The notes under the pieces: model-generated | The model's database searches: none | Told to the model about the DNA's origin: nothing | Seen by the model: the letters and a program-made list of their open reading frames with translations, nothing else | Position numbers and translations under genes: made by a program | Assembly (NCBI RefSeq): GCF_963924675.1 | Contig: NC_089235.1 | Coordinates: 56,011,520 to 56,075,519, forward strand | Direction: 5' to 3' | DNA length: 64,000 nt | Source: Phocoena phocoena | Lineage: Eukaryota; Chordata; Mammalia; Artiodactyla; Phocoenidae | Shown here: positions 15,342 to 29,000 of the stretch, piece by piece | Numbering within the stretch: position 1 is the stretch's first letter | Layout of the letters: the number at the start of each line of letters is the position of its first letter

Positions 15342-18300
15342 CTAATATGCGGTATTTGTTTTACTCTTACCAACTTCATTCTGTATGACAGTCTCTAGAT
15401 TCATACACGTCTCTACAAATGACCCAAGTTCGTTCCTTTTTATGGCTGAGTAATATTCCATTGTATATATGTACCACAACTTTTTAATCCATTCGTCTGT
15501 CGATGGGCATTTAGGTTGATTCCAAGATCTGGCTATTGTAAATAGCAAAGCAATGAACATTGGGGTGCATGTGTCTTTTTGAATTACGGTTTTCTCTGGG
15601 TATATGCCCAGGAGTGGGATGGTTGGGTCATATGGTAATTCTATTTTTAGTTTTTTAAGGAACGTCCGTACTGTTCTCCATAGTGGCTGTAACAATTTAC
15701 ATTCCCACCAACAGTGCAAGAGTGTTCCCTTTTCTCACACCCTCTCCAGCATTTCTTGCTTGTAGGTTTTCTGATGATGCCCATTCTAACTGGTGTGAGG
15801 TGATACCTCATTGTAGTTTTGATTTGCATTTCTCTAATAACTAGTGATGTTGAGCAGCTTTTCATGTGCTTCTTGGCCATCTGTATGTCCCCTTTGTAGA
15901 AATGTCTATTTATGTCTTCTGCCCATTTTCTGATTGGGTTGTTTTTTTAATATTGACCTGCATGAGCTGTTTATATATTTTGGAGATTAATCCTTTGTCC
16001 GTTGATTAGTCTGTAAACATTTTCTCCCATTCTGAAGGTTGTCTTTTCGTCTTGTTTGCAGTTTCCTTTGCTTTGCAAAAGCTTTTAAGTTTCATTAGGT
16101 CCCATTTGTTTATTTTTGTTTTTATTTCCATTACTCTACCAGGTAGATCAAAAAAGATCTTGCTGTGATTTATGTCAAAGAGTATTCTGCCTATGTTTTT
16201 CTCTAAGAGTTTTAGTGTCTGGTCTTATATTTAGGTCTCTAATCCATTTTGAGTTTACTTTGTGTATGGTGTAAAGGAGTGTTCTAATATCATTCTTTTA
16301 CATGTAGCTGTCCAATTTTCCCAGCACCACTTATTGAAGAGACTGTCTTTTCTCCATTGTATATACCTGCCTCCTTTGTCATAGATTAGTTGACCATAGG
16401 TGCGTGGGTTTATCTCTGGGCTTCCTATCCTGTTCCATTGATTTATATTTCTGTTTTTGTGCCAGTAACATATTGTCTTGATTACTGTAGCTTTGTAGTA
16501 TAGTCTGAAGTCAGTGAGTCTCATTGTTCCAGCTCCATTTTTTCCCCTCAAGACTGCTTTGGCTATTCAGGGTCTTCTGTGTCTCCATACAAATTTTAAG
16601 ATTGTTTGTTCTAGTTTTGTGAAAAATGCCATTGGTAATTTGATAGAGACTGCATTAAATCTGTAGATTGCTTTGGGTTGTAGAGTCATTTTCACAAAAT
16701 TGATTCTTCCAATACAAGAACATGGTATATCTCTACATCTGTTTGTATAATCTTTAATTTCTTTCATCAGTGTCTTATAGTTTTATGCCTATAGGTCTTT
16801 TGTCTCCTTACGTAGATTCCTAGGGATTTTATTCTTTTTGTTGCAATGGTAAATGGGAGCGATTCCTTAATTTCTCTTTCATATTTTTCATCCATAGTGT
16901 ATAGGAATGCAAGAGATTTCTGTGCATTAATTTTGTATCCTGTAACTTTACCACATTCATTGATTACCTCTAGTAGTTTTCTGGTGGCATCTTTAGCATT
17001 CTCTATGTATAGTATCATCATGTCATCTGCAAACAGTGACAGTTTTACTTCTCCTTTTCCAATTTGGATTCCTTTTATTTCTTTCTCTTCTCTGATTGCC
17101 GTGGCTTGGACCTCCAAAACAAAGTTGAATAATAGTGGTGAGAGTGGACATCCTTGTCTTGTTCCTGATCTTCGAGGAAATGGTTTCAGTTTTTCACAAT
17201 TTAGAATGATGTTTGCTGTGGGTTTGTCATATATGGCCTTTATTATGTTGAGGTAGGTTCCCTATATGCCCACTTTCTGGAAAGGTTTTTATCATCAATC
17301 GGTGTTGAATTTTGTCAAAAGCTTTTTCTGCATCTATTGAGATGATCATGTGGTTTTTCTTCTTCAATTTGTTAATATGGTGTATCACATTGATTGATTT
17401 GCGTATATTGAAGAATCCTTGCATTCCTGTGATGAATCCCAATTCATCATGGTGTATGATCCTTTTAATGGCTTGTTGGATTCTGTTTGCTAGTATTTTG
17501 TTGAGGATTATTGCACCTATATTCATCAGTCATACTGGTTTGTAATTTTCTTTTTTTGGAGTATCTATGTCTTGTTTTGTTATCAGGGTGATGGTGGCCT
17601 CACAGAATGAGTTTGGGAGTATTCCTTCCTCTGCAATTTTTTGGAAGAGTTTGAGAAGGCTAGGTGTTAGCTCTTGTCTAAATGATTGATAGAATTTCAC
17701 CTGTGAAGCCATCTGGTCCTGGACTTTTGTTTGTTGGAAGATTTTTAATAACAGTTTCAATTTCATTACTTCTGATTGGTCTGTTCATATTTTCTATATC
17801 TTCCTGGTTCAGTCTTGGAAGGTTATACATTTCTAAGAATTTGTCCATTTCTTCCAGGTTGTCCATTTTATTGGCACAGAGTTGCTTGTAGTAATCTCTT
17901 ATAATCTTTTATATTTCTGCAGTGTCAGTTGTGATTTCTCCTTTTTCATTTCTAATTTTATTAATTTGAGTCCTCTCCCTCTTTTTCTTGATGGTCTGGC
18001 TATGAGTTTATCAGTTTTGTTTATCTTCTCAAAGAACCAGGTTTTAGTTTTATTGATCTTTGCTATTGTATTTTTGCTTCTATTTCATTTATTTCTGCTC
18101 TGAAACTGATGATTTCTTTCCTTCTGCTAACTTTGGATTTTGTTTGTTCTTCTTTCTCTGGTTCCTTTAGGTGTAACGTTAATTGTTTATTTGCGATTTT
18201 TCTTATTTTTTGAGGTAGGCTTGTATGGCTATAAACTTCCCTCTTAGAACTACTTTTGCTGCATCTCATAGGTTTTGTATTGTTGTTTTCATTGTCATTT

Positions 18301-19342
18301 GTCTCTAGGTATATTTTTATTTCCTCTTTGATTTCTTCAATGATCTCTTGGTTATTTAGTAATGTATTGTTTAGCCTCCATGTGTTTGTGCTTTTAACGA
18401 TTTTTCCTGTAATTGATTTCTAATCTCATAGCGTTGTGGTCAGAAAAGATGCTTGATATGATTTCAATTTTCTTAAATTAACTGAGGCTTTATTTGTGAC
18501 ACAAGATGTGATCTATGCTGGAGAATGTTCCATGCACACTTGAGAAGAAAGTGTAATATGCTGTTTTTGGATGGAAATTCCTATAAATATCAATTAAATC
18601 TATCTGGTCTATTGTGTCATTTAAAGCCTGTGTTTCCTTTTTTTTTTTTTTTTTTGCAGTTCACGGGCCTCTCACTGTTGTGGCCTCTCCCATTGCGGAG
18701 CACAGGCTCTGGAGGCCCAGGCTCAGCGGCCATGGCTCACGGGCCCAGCCTCTCCGCAGCATGTGGGATCTTCCCGGACTGGGGCACGAACCCGTGTCCC
18801 CTGCATCGGCAGGCGGACTCTCAACCACTGCGCCATCAGGGAAGCCCTTGTGTTTCCTTTATAATTTTCTGCTTGGATGACCTTTCCATTGGTGTAAGTG
18901 AGGTGTTCAAATCCCCCACTATTATTGTGTTACTGTCGATTTCCTCTTTTATAGCTGTCAGCAGTTGCCTTATGTATTGAAGTGCTCTTATGTTGGGTGC
19001 ATATATATTTATAATTGTTATATCTTCTTGGATTGACACATCATTGATCATTATGTAATGTCCTTCCTTGTCTCTTGTAACATTCTTTATTTTAAAGTCT
19101 ATTTTAACTGATATGAGTCTTGCTACTCCAGCTTTCTTTGGATTTCCATTTGCATGGAATATCTTTTTCCATCCCCTCACTTTCAGTCTGAATGTGTCCC
19201 TAGGTCTGAACTGGGTCTATTGTAGACAGCATATTAATGGGTCTTGTTTTTGTATCCATTCAGCAAGTCTGTGTCTTTTGGTTGGAGCATTTAATCCATT
19301 CACGTTTAAGGTAATTCTCGATGTGTATGTTCCTATTACCAT
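15342..19342 (-). pseudogene. L1-A ORF2 remnant (endonuclease-reverse transcriptase)
   Basis: In the live element ORF2 cuts genomic DNA and primes reverse transcription. Here the start codon is near 19342 (ATGGTAATAGGAAC). Endonuclease pieces lie at about 19180-18850 (FHANGNPKKAGVA, INIYAPN). Reverse-transcriptase pieces lie at about 18270-16570, including FADD in [10 protein letters not shown] near 17030. The C-terminal part lies at about 16550-15342 and includes [16 protein letters not shown]. Many frameshifts, stops and a SINE at 18641-18848 break it. It cannot encode a working protein. Confidence 0.9.
18641..18848 (-). mobile_element. Cetacean CHR-type SINE nested in L1-A ORF2
   Basis: Poly-T starts at 18641 and the element ends ...CATCAGGGAAGCCC at about 18848. 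The 12-bp target-site duplication TGTGTTTCCTTT is perfect (18629-18640 and 18849-18860). Excising it rejoins the L1 endonuclease region. Confidence 0.95.
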
Positions 19343-19400
19343 TTACTTAATTGTTTTGGGTTTGTTTTTTTAGGTTCTTTTCTTCTCTTGTGTTTCCCAC

Positions 19401-20296
19401 TTAGAGAAGTTCCTTTAGCATATGTTGTAGAGCTCGTTTGGTGGTGCTGAATTCTCTTAGCTTTTGCTTGTCTGCAAAGCTTTTGATTTCTCTGTCGAAT
19501 CTGAATGCGATCCTTGCTGGGTAGAGTAATCTTGGTTGAAGGTTCTTCCCTTTCATCACTTTAAGTACATTATGCCACTCCCATCTGGCTTGTAGAGTTT
19601 CTGCTGAGAAATCAGGTGTAAACCTTATGGGAGTTCCCTTGTATCTTATTTGTTGTTTTTCCCTTGCTGTTTTCAATATTTTTTTTTTTTTTTGTCTTTA
19701 ATTTCTGCCAATTTGATTACTATGTGTCTCAGCATGTTTCTCCTTGTGTTTATCCTGTATGGGACTCTCTGCACTTCCTGGACTTGGGTGGCTATTTCCT
19801 TTCCCATGTTAAGGAAGTTTTCAACTATAATCTTTTCAAATATTTTCTCAGGTCCTTTCTTCTCCTTCTGGGACCCCTTCAATGTGAATGTTGTTGCGTT
19901 TAATGTTGTCCCAGAAGTGTCTTAGGCTGTCTTCATTTCTTTTCATTCTTTTTTCTTTATTCTGTTCTGCAGCAGTGAATGCCACCATTCTGTCTTCCAG
20001 GTCACTTATCCGTTCTTCTGCCTCAGTTATTCTGCTATTGATTCCTTCTAGTGTATTTTTCATTTCAGTTATTGTATTGTTCATCTCTGTTTGCTCATTC
20101 TTTAATTCTTCTAGGTCTTTGTTAAACATTTCTTGCATCTTCTCGATCTTTGCCTCCATTCTCTTTCCTGGATCATCTTCAGTATCATTATTCTGAATTC
20201 TTTTTCTGGAAGGTTGCCTATCTCCACTGCATTTAGTTGTTTTTCTGGGGTTTTACCTTGTTCCTTCATCTGGTATGTAGCCCTCTGCCTTTTCAA
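19401..20296 (-). pseudogene. L1-A ORF1 remnant (RNA-binding coiled-coil protein)
   Basis: ORF1p coats L1 RNA. The remnant begins MKRQRATYQMKEQGKTPEKQ at 20296. A heptad-rich coiled coil follows, including EEKISDLED-like NSRITEAEERISDLED, then the RNA-binding core near IEGVPEGEE, and the C-terminal end MLKELL. The frame shifts at least three times (pieces 20296-20111, 20159-19848, 19882-19673, 19676-19401). Confidence 0.9.
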
Positions 20297-21219
20297 ATTG
20301 TCTGTCTTTCTGTGAATGTAGGTTTTGTTCCACAGGCTGCAGGATTCTAGTTCTTCTTGCTTCTGCTGTCTGCTCTCTGGTGGATGAGGTTATCTAAGAG
20401 GCTTGTGCAAGTTTCCCGATGGGAGGGACTGGTGGTGGGTAGAGCTGGCTGTTGCTTTGGTGGGCAGAGCTCAGTAAAACTTTAATCTACTTGTCTGCTG
20501 ATGGATGGGGCTGGGTTCCCTCCCTGTTGGTTGTTTGGTCTGAGGTGACCCAGCACTGGAGTGACTGAGGTGACCCAACACTAACCGGGCTCTTTGTTGG
20601 GGCTAATGGCATACTCTGGGAGGGCTCACACCAAAGAGTACTTCCCAGAACTTCTCCTTCCAGTGTCCTTGTCCTCATGGTGACACACAGCCAGCCCCCA
20701 TGCCTGCAGGAGACCCTCCAACACTAGTAGGTAGGTCTGGTTCAGTCTCCTATGGGGTCACTGCTCTTTCCCCTGGGTCCTGATGAGCACACTACTTTGT
20801 ATGTGCCCTCCACGAATGGAGTCTGTGTTTCCCCCAGTCCTGCTGAAGTCCTGCAATCAATTCCTGCTAGCCTTCAAAGTCTGATACTCTAGGAATTCCT
20901 CTTCCCATTGCTGGATCCCTAGATTGGGAAGCCTGATGTGGGGCTCAGAACTTTCACTCCAGTGGATGGACTTCTGTGGTATAAGTGTTCTCCAGTTTGT
21001 GAGTCACCCACCCAGCAGTTATGGGATTTGATTTTATTGTGATTGTGCCCCTCTACTGTCTCATTGTGGCTTCTCCTCTGTTTGGATGTGGGGTATCTTT
21101 TTTGGTGAGTTCCAGTGTCTTCCTGTTGATGATTGTTCAGCAGTTAGTTGTGATTCTGGCGTTCTTATAAGAGGGAGTGAGAGCACGTCCTTCTCTGCTA
21201 TCTTGAACCAATCTCCCCC
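20297..21219 (-). other. L1-A 5' UTR
   Basis: About 920 bp of GC-richer sequence between the L1 start and ORF1. In other L1s this region holds the internal promoter, with a YY1 site near the start. Here the start reads TTCAAGATAGCAGAG, so the AAGATGG core is changed to AAGATAG. Confidence 0.8.
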
Positions 21220-23458
21220 CTATTGTAGTATTGAAATTGGAGTTTCACTTTGATAGCTAGTCAGTTGATAACAACCAAATTAAAGTGCACAGAAGAGTCA
21301 GGGATTACTTTGAACTGAAACATAAAGAGACTTAATTCTTAATAGAATAGCAACATTAAATGGTGATACAGAGAATACTGTTCAGTAGGAGTGAATCTTT
21401 GAAAAGAAAATCATCACAGATTTGCCTCAAGGAGCAATAAAAATACATTATAATAACAGGGGAAATGGAATAGAGTTACACAATAATTTGAATCTCTTTC
21501 ACTTTGTATTTTAAGATAGTTGCACGAATTTCTCATGAATTGCCTCAATCTAGTGTTCATTTGTTTATGACATTATTGTTTATCATAAATGAATGTTATG
21601 GAGCCACTAGATGATATTAAAAATGAAATTGCATCTATTCTTACTCAATTTCTGGTGTTTTTTAAAATGTTCTTTGTGTAATCCAAAACCATTCTGACTA
21701 AACTGAAATAGTTCTCATTTTAAAAGTTGCACTCAGGAAGACTGACACTGATAGCTTGTGGACAAGGAGATAAGGACAGGAAAGTGACTAGAAAGACAGG
21801 TTTAGGATTATTACTAGTAAAATGAATTCAGTTAGGAGCTGCCATATAATGAGAAACTTTAAGAAGTGAGGGAAGAAACAAAGCAAAAATTCCTCTGCAA
21901 ATCTGAGAATAAGACAACAATTTGGCTATGTTAAGAAGAGATAAACAATGAAAACACAAATGTCCGTTGGTGGTGTTGTTATTTTGTTGTGCATTTGATA
22001 GGAAATTGTAATTCTTAAGATTTTATTGACTTAAGCTACTTGAGATAATCTCAAGAAGCCAACTAATGACTAATATATTTGTAACGTTTTTAGTGGGGTT
22101 TTTTCTGTAGATTAATTCTAAGCAATCATGACATTTGAGAATATTAAAAAACCCTGCAAAATAGCTATGTAGCCACCTTAATTATATTATCTAATTTTTT
22201 AAATTTCATTTTCAACCTAATTAATTTAAGTTATTCATGAATAGTAGAAAGCAAATGATGTTACTCTGCAATAATACAATCCATTTTTTGGAAATAACTT
22301 CTATAAAAAAATATTCTCAGGATGAGAGGAACTATTAAAGAGTTTGCAGCCAGTGTCCTTATAAGAGCTCAGCTGGAAATCAGAAGGGAACTAGTTTTTT
22401 TAAGAACATAATTCTTGATGGATACTTTAAAGATGATATCTTTTTCTCAAAACAATCTTAAGGGGGAAATGAAGCACCAAGATATTATAAGGTCACTAAA
22501 TAAGGAGGTGTTAGATGTACATATTTCTGATTTCTAAGTGACTATTTTATGATACCACCTAATGGATAAAATTCTCATTTATAATTTTTAACTTGATGAA
22601 CATTGTTGCTCATTGTTTTGCTACAGAGCTACCTCTAACCACATAACAGCTGTTTTTAAATGTGAATTACTTTAAACAAAACAGTTTCTGACAGAGCACA
22701 GAGAGTATGAGCAGCCCTAAAGCAATATCTCACACCCTTAAGGTCTTTAGATAAAAAAGAAATGGAAGATTTTAAAATAATTTTCCCTTCAAATAGCTCA
22801 AACTCAAGAATCTTATGGGCTTGTGTGTGTGTGAAGGGCAGATGGAGGATTCAAACCCCCAAACAAACATTTCTGTTTAGAACATTTAAAAGAATTTGGG
22901 ACTTTATTTATCTTAGTTACAGAAAGTATGATTCAAAAGAAATATACTGAAACAGCTGTGCCTTGTCTAAGTTAGTGAAAATACCATCAATAAACATATA
23001 AAGCATTCTAACTCTTGATTCTTCCAGTGTTTGGGCTAATTAACAAGGAACAGCTGAAAAAAAAATTATTGGTATCAAGGAAGTGAAGTAGCTAGGAGAT
23101 TTGTAATATTCTTGAGCACGTAATTTAGGGATTAAGAAAAGAGGCACAGTTGACAAGTCCTATTCAGTTATGCTAATGGGAGAAGCCAAAATCTTTGGAC
23201 TCTGAGAATCATTTCTCACCCCAGGCCTGTTATGGTTCAATGTCCAGAACTGTTTTCTGTTGCTCTGCACAAACCCTAACAGTGAAAATCACTTTTCAAT
23301 TTGACTCTCTTGCTTCCAGCCTAACTTAAAAGATCTGTGTCTCAGGAAACAGATAAGAGAATAAGAAAGTGGCAGAGAAAAAAGTTCTAGGTAAACCATA
23401 TGCATAGAAATTAAAAGGTTTTTCTCTCTAGCGATGCATCTTATAAAAATGGCTGGAA
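21220..23458. other. Unassigned intron DNA between the two L1 elements
   Basis: About 2.2 kb of AT-rich intronic sequence. I see no exon, RNA gene or recognisable repeat. The 14 bases at 23445-23458 are the left copy of the L1-B target-site duplication. Confidence 0.6.
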
Positions 23459-24448
23459 TGAGCTGTCTACTGGAGCAGTGAGTAGCCTTGCTGAGAATCA
23501 GAAGAGTGACCTAATAGAGCCAATCTTCAAGAACTGGAAAGAAATGCTTTTGTGCCCACGAGAAACTCTGGTCTTAAGTGCAGGGGGCGAGGCCTCTGAA
23601 CGCAGCACCCTATGACCAAGTGGAACTAGGCTGAGCACAGAGGAAAAGAAAAAAGTTTGGAGAATCCTGAAGTTGTAAACCTGAGGCCCACATGTAAACC
23701 TGGGTGGAAGCAGTAACCTGGGCCACAAACGCCAGCCGAAGCCCCCAACGCTACACTCTGGTGCAGAGAAGGCTAGTGCTCACCGTCCTGCATGACTCAG
23801 ATACGACGCCCAGCCCTCAGGCGACTGCACCTGACCTGGAAGCCCCTGACAGGAGGCGGCCCCTAAGGTGTCTCTGGGACCCAAGGAGAGGAGATATTGA
23901 CGGGACGCCTGGACCTCAGGAGACTTCGTGACAGGACAGCAGACTGAGTCGTGTGGCTGACAGGGTCTTGGTGTTCCAGCTGGGTGTCAGGCCTGAAGCT
24001 CTAAGGTGGGAGAGCCGAGTTCAGGACATTGGACCACAAGAGACCCTTTGGTCCCAAGTAAAATAAATTGGCGAGAGCTCTCCCAAGAGATCTCTGTCTC
24101 AATGCTAAGACCCAGCTCCACCCAGTGGCCAGCAAACTCCAGCACTGGACACCCCATGCCAAATGACTAGCAAGACAGGAACACAACCCCACTCATTAGC
24201 AGAAAGGCTGCCTAAAATCATACTAAGTTCACAGGCACACCAAAACACACCACTGGATGTGGTCCTGCCCACCAGAAAAACAAACTCCAGCCTCATCCAA
24301 CAGAACACAGGCACCAGTTCCCTCCACCAGGAAGCGTACACAACCCACTGAATCAAACATACCCACAGTGGGCAGACACCAAAAACAACAGGAACTACAA
24401 ACCTGCAGCCTGCGAAAAGGAGACCCCAAACACAGTAAGTTAAGAAAA
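23459..24448 (+). other. L1-B 5' UTR
   Basis: About 990 bp, including a GC-richer, CpG-containing block at 23.56-24.0 kb that stands out from the AT-rich surroundings. In live L1s this region holds a forward promoter and often an antisense promoter. The assignment rests on position between the target-site duplication and ORF1. Confidence 0.7.
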
Positions 24449-25315
24449 ATGGGAAGACAGAGGAATATGCAGTACATGAAGGAGCAAGATAAAAACCCAC
24501 AAGACCAAAAAAATGAATAGGAAATAGGCAGTCTACTTGAAAAAGAATTCAGAGTAATGAGAGTAAAGATGATCCAAAATCCTGGAAATAGAATGGAGAA
24601 AATACAAGAAACGTTTAATAAGGATCTAGAAGAGCTAAAGAGCAAACAAATAATGATGAACAACACAATAAATGAAATTAAAAATTCTCTAGAAGGCATC
24701 AATAGTAGAACAACTGAGGCAGAAGAATGGATAAGTGATCTGGAAGATAAAATAGTGGAAATTAAGAAAAGATTGAAAAGAATTGAGGATAGTATCAGAG
24801 ACCTCTGGGACAGCATTAAACACACTAAGATTGTAATTATAGGGGTCCCAGAAGAAGAGAAAAAGAAAGGGACTGAGAAAATATTTGAAGAGATTATAGT
24901 TGAAAACTCCCTTAATATGGGAAAGGAAATAGTCAATAAAGGCAGGAAGTGCAGAAAGTCCCATATAGGATAAATCCAAGGAGAAACATGCCGAGACACA
25001 TAGTAATCAACTATCAAAAATTAAATACAAAGAAACAATATTAAAAGCAGCAAGGGAAAAGCAACAAATAACATACAAGGGAACCCCCATAAGGTTAACA
25101 GCTGATCGTTCAGCAGAAACTCTGCAAGCCAGAAGGGAGTGACAGGACATACTGAAAGTGATGAAAGGGAAAAACCTACAACCAAGATTACTCTACCCAG
25201 CAAGGATCTCATTCAGATTTGATGCAGAAATTAAAACCTTTACAGACAAGTAAAAGTTAAGAGAATTCTGCACCACCAAACCAGCTTTAAAACAAATGCT
25301 AAATGAACTTTTCCA
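24449..25315 (+). pseudogene. L1-B ORF1 remnant (RNA-binding coiled-coil protein)
   Basis: It starts MGRQRNMQYMKEQDKNPQDQ and is soon stopped near 24520. The longest piece (24557-24973) carries the coiled coil (NDLEELK-like FNKDLEELKSKQ, EEWISDLED) and the RNA-binding segment IIGVPEEEKK. The end is MLNEL near 25310, where live copies read MLKELL. Stops and frameshifts make it non-functional. Confidence 0.88.
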
Positions 25316-25374
25316 GGCAGGAAACACAAAAGAAGGAAAAGACCTACAAAAACAAACCAAAAACAATTTAAAAA

Positions 25375-25989
25375 ATGGTAATAAGAACATACATATCAAT
25401 CACTGCCTTAAATGTAAATGGATTAAATGCTCCAACCAGAGACATAGACTCCATGAATGGATACAAAAAAAAAAAATACCTGTATATATGCTGTCTACAA
25501 GAGACCCATTTCTGACCTAGGGACACATTCAGACTGAAAGTGAGGGGATGGAAAAAGATATTCCATGCAAATGGAAATCAAAAGAAAGCTGGAGTAGCAA
25601 TTCTCACATCAGACAAAATAGACTTTAAAATAAAGACTATTACAAGAGACAAAGAAGGACAGTACATAATGATCAAGGGATCAATCCAGGAAGAAGATAT
25701 AACAATTGTAAATATTTATGCACCCAATATAGGAGCACCTCAATACATAAGGCAAATGCTAACAGCCATAAAAGGGGAAATCGACAGTAACACAATAATA
25801 GTAGGGGACTTTAACATCCCACTTTCACCAATGGAGGTATCAACCAAAATGAAAATAGATAGGAAACACAAGCTTTAAATGACACATTAAACAAGGTGGA
25901 CTTAACTGATATTTATAGGACATTCCAGCCAAAAACAACAGAATAAACTTTCTTGTCAAGTGCTCATGGAACATTCCCCAGGAGAGAGC

Positions 25990-26040
<51 letters not shown>

Positions 26041-29000
26041 TTTTTTGCGGTACGCGGGCCTCTCACTGTTGTGGCCTCTCCCATTGTGGAGCACAGGCTC
26101 CAGACGCGCAGGATAAGCAGCCATGGCTCACGGGCCCAGCCGTTCTGTGGCATGTGGGATCTTCCCGGACTGGGGCACGAACCCGTGTCCCCTGCATCGG
26201 CAGGTGGACTCTCAACCACGGCGCCACCAGGGAAGCCCGAGAGCATATATAGGGTCACAAATCAGGCCTTGGTAAATTTAAGAAAATTGAAATTGTATCA
26301 GTATCTTTTCTGACCACAATGCTATGAGGCTAGATATCAATTATAGGAAAAAAAAACTGTAAAAGATACAAACACATGGTGGCTAAACAATACACTACTA
26401 AATTACCAAGAGATCACTGATGAAATCAAAGAGGATATCAAACCTGCCTAGAAACAAATGACAATAAAAACATGATTTCCCCAAACCTATGGGACTCAGC
26501 AAAAGCAGTTCTAAGAGGGAAGCTTATAGCAATGCAATCCTACCTCAAGAATCAAAAAAAAAAAAAAAAACAACCTAACCTTACACCTAAAGCAGTTATA
26601 AAAAGAACAAAAAATCCACAAAGTTAGCAGAAGGAAAGAAATCATAAAGATCAGATCAAAAATAAATGAAGAAGAAATGAAGGAAACAGTAGCAAAGATC
26701 AATAAAACTAAAAGCTGGTTCTTTGAGAAGATAAGCAAAACTGATAAACCATTAGCCAGGCTCATGAAGAAAAAAAGGGAGAACTCAAATCAGTAGAATT
26801 AGAAATGAAAAAGAAGAACTAACAACTGACAATGCAGAAATACAAAGAATCATAAGGGATTACTACAAGTAACTCTATGCCAATAAAATGACAACCTAGA
26901 AGAAATGGACACATTCTTAGAAAAGCACAACCTTCTGAGACTAAACCAGGAAGAAACAGAAAATATAAACAGATGAATCAGAAGCACTGAAATTGAGACT
27001 GTGATTAAAAACGTTCCAACAAACAAAAGACCAGGACAAGATGGCTTTGCATGTGAATTCTATCAAACATTTAGAGAAGAGATAACACCTATCCTTCTCA
27101 AACTCTTCCAAAATATAGCAGAGGGAGGAACACCCCTAACCTCATTCTACGAGGCCACCATCACCCTGATACCAAAACCAGAAAAAGAGATCACAAAAAA
27201 AGAAAACTACAGACCAATATCACTGATGAACATAGATGCAAAAATCCTCATCAAAATACTAGCAAACCGAATCGAACAGCACATTAAAAGGATCATACAC
27301 CATGATCAAGTGGGGCTTATCCCAAGAATGCAAAGATTCTTCAATATATGCAAATCAATCAATGTGATAAACCATATTAACAAATTGAAGGAAAAAAACG
27401 ATATGATTATCTCAATAGATGCAGGAAAAAAAATTTGACAAAATTCAACACCCATTTACGATAAAAACTCTCCAGAAAGTAGGCATAGAGGGAACTTACG
27501 TCAACATAATAAAGGCCATGCATGACAAACCCAGAGCCAACATCATTCTCAATGGTGAAAAACTGAAACCGTTTCCTTTAAAATCAGGAAACAAGACAAG
27601 GTTGCCCACTCTCACCACTATTATTCAACATAGTTTTGGAAGTTTTAGCCACAGCAATCAGAGAAGAAGAAGAAATAAAAGGAATCCAAATCGGGAAAGA
27701 AGAAATAAAACTGTCACTGTTTGCAGATGATATGATATTATACATATAGAATCTTAAACATGCTACCAGAAAACTACTAAAGCTAATCAATTAATTTGGT
27801 AAAGTAGCAGGATACAAAATTAATGCATAGAAATCTCTTGCATTCCTATACACTAATGATGAAAAATATGCAAGAGAAATTAAGGAAACGCTCCCATTTA
27901 CCATTGCAACAAAAAGAATAGTGTATCTAGGAATAAACCTACCTAAGGAGACAAAAGACCTATATGCATAAAACTATAAGACACTGATGAAAGAAATTAA
28001 AGATTATACAAACAGATGTAGAGATATACCATGTTCTTGGATTGGAAGAATCAACACTGTGAAAATGACTCTACAACCCAAAGCAATCTACAGATTCAAT
28101 GAAATTCCTATCAAACTACCAATGGCATTTTTCACACAATTAGAAAAAAATATTTGACAATTTGTATGGAAACACAAAAGACCTGAGTAGCCAAAGCAAT
28201 CCTGAGAAAGAAAAACGGAATTGGAGGAATCAGACTCCCTGAATTCAGACTATACTACAAAGCTACAGTAATCAAGACAGATGGTACTGGCACAAAAACA
28301 GAAATACAGATCAACGAAACAGGAAAGCCCAGAGATAAACCCACACACATATGGTCACCTTATCTTTGATAAAGGAGGCAAGACTATACAATGGAGAAAA
28401 GACAGTCTCTTCAATAAGTGGTGCTGGGAAAACTGGACAGCTGCATGTAAAAGAATGAAATTAGAACACTCCCTAACACCACACACAAAAATAAACTCAG
28501 AAATAGATTAAAGACCTAAATGTAGGGGCAGACACTATACAACTCGTAGAGGAAAACATAGGAAGAACACTCTTTCACATAAATCACAGCAAGATTCTTT
28601 TTGACCTACCTCCTAGAGCAATGGAAATAAAAACAAAAATAAACTAATGGGACCTAATGAAACTTAAAAGCTTTTGCACAACAAAGGAAACCATAAACAA
28701 GAAGAAAAGACAACCCTCAGAATGGGAGAAAATATTTGCAAATGAAGCAACTGACAAAGGCTTAATCTCCAAAATTTACAAGCAGCTCATGCAGCTCAAT
28801 AGCAAAAACACAAACAACCCAATCCAAAAATGGGCAGAAGACCTAAATAGCCATTTCTCCAAAGAAGATATACAAATTGCCAACAAACACATGAAAGAAT
28901 GCTCAACATCATTAATCGTCAGAGAAATGCAAATCAAAACTACAATGAGATATCACCTCACACTTGTCAGAATGGCCATCATCAAAAAATCTAGAAACAA

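Larger units (their letters stand above)
14855..21219 (-). mobile_element. Near full-length L1 LINE on the minus strand (L1-A), with two nested SINEs
   Basis: The element starts at the right end with GGGGGGAGATTGGTTCAAGA (reverse complement of the sequence ending at 21219), the usual start of a cetartiodactyl L1 5' UTR. In order it has a 5' UTR (21219-20297), broken ORF1 (20296-19401), broken ORF2 (about 19342-15342), 3' UTR and an A-rich/TA tail. A short target repeat CTATTGTAG flanks it (14846-14854 and 21220-21228). SINEs at 14906-15115 and 18641-18848 inserted later. Removing them leaves about 5.9 kb, full length for an L1. It is in the same orientation as the CSMD gene and is inactive. 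Confidence 0.92.

Noticed and set aside
17882..18103. Plus-strand hydrophobic open frames around 17-20 kb that look like small membrane proteins
   Set aside because: They are the antisense of L1-A ORF1/ORF2; T-rich antisense L1 reads as Phe/Leu/Ser-rich peptide in every copy.
24229..25017. A 262-codon minus-strand open frame, the longest in the window
   Set aside because: It is antisense to the L1-B 5' UTR and ORF1 and mirrors the sense coiled-coil frame. No CSMD-like or other domain is present.
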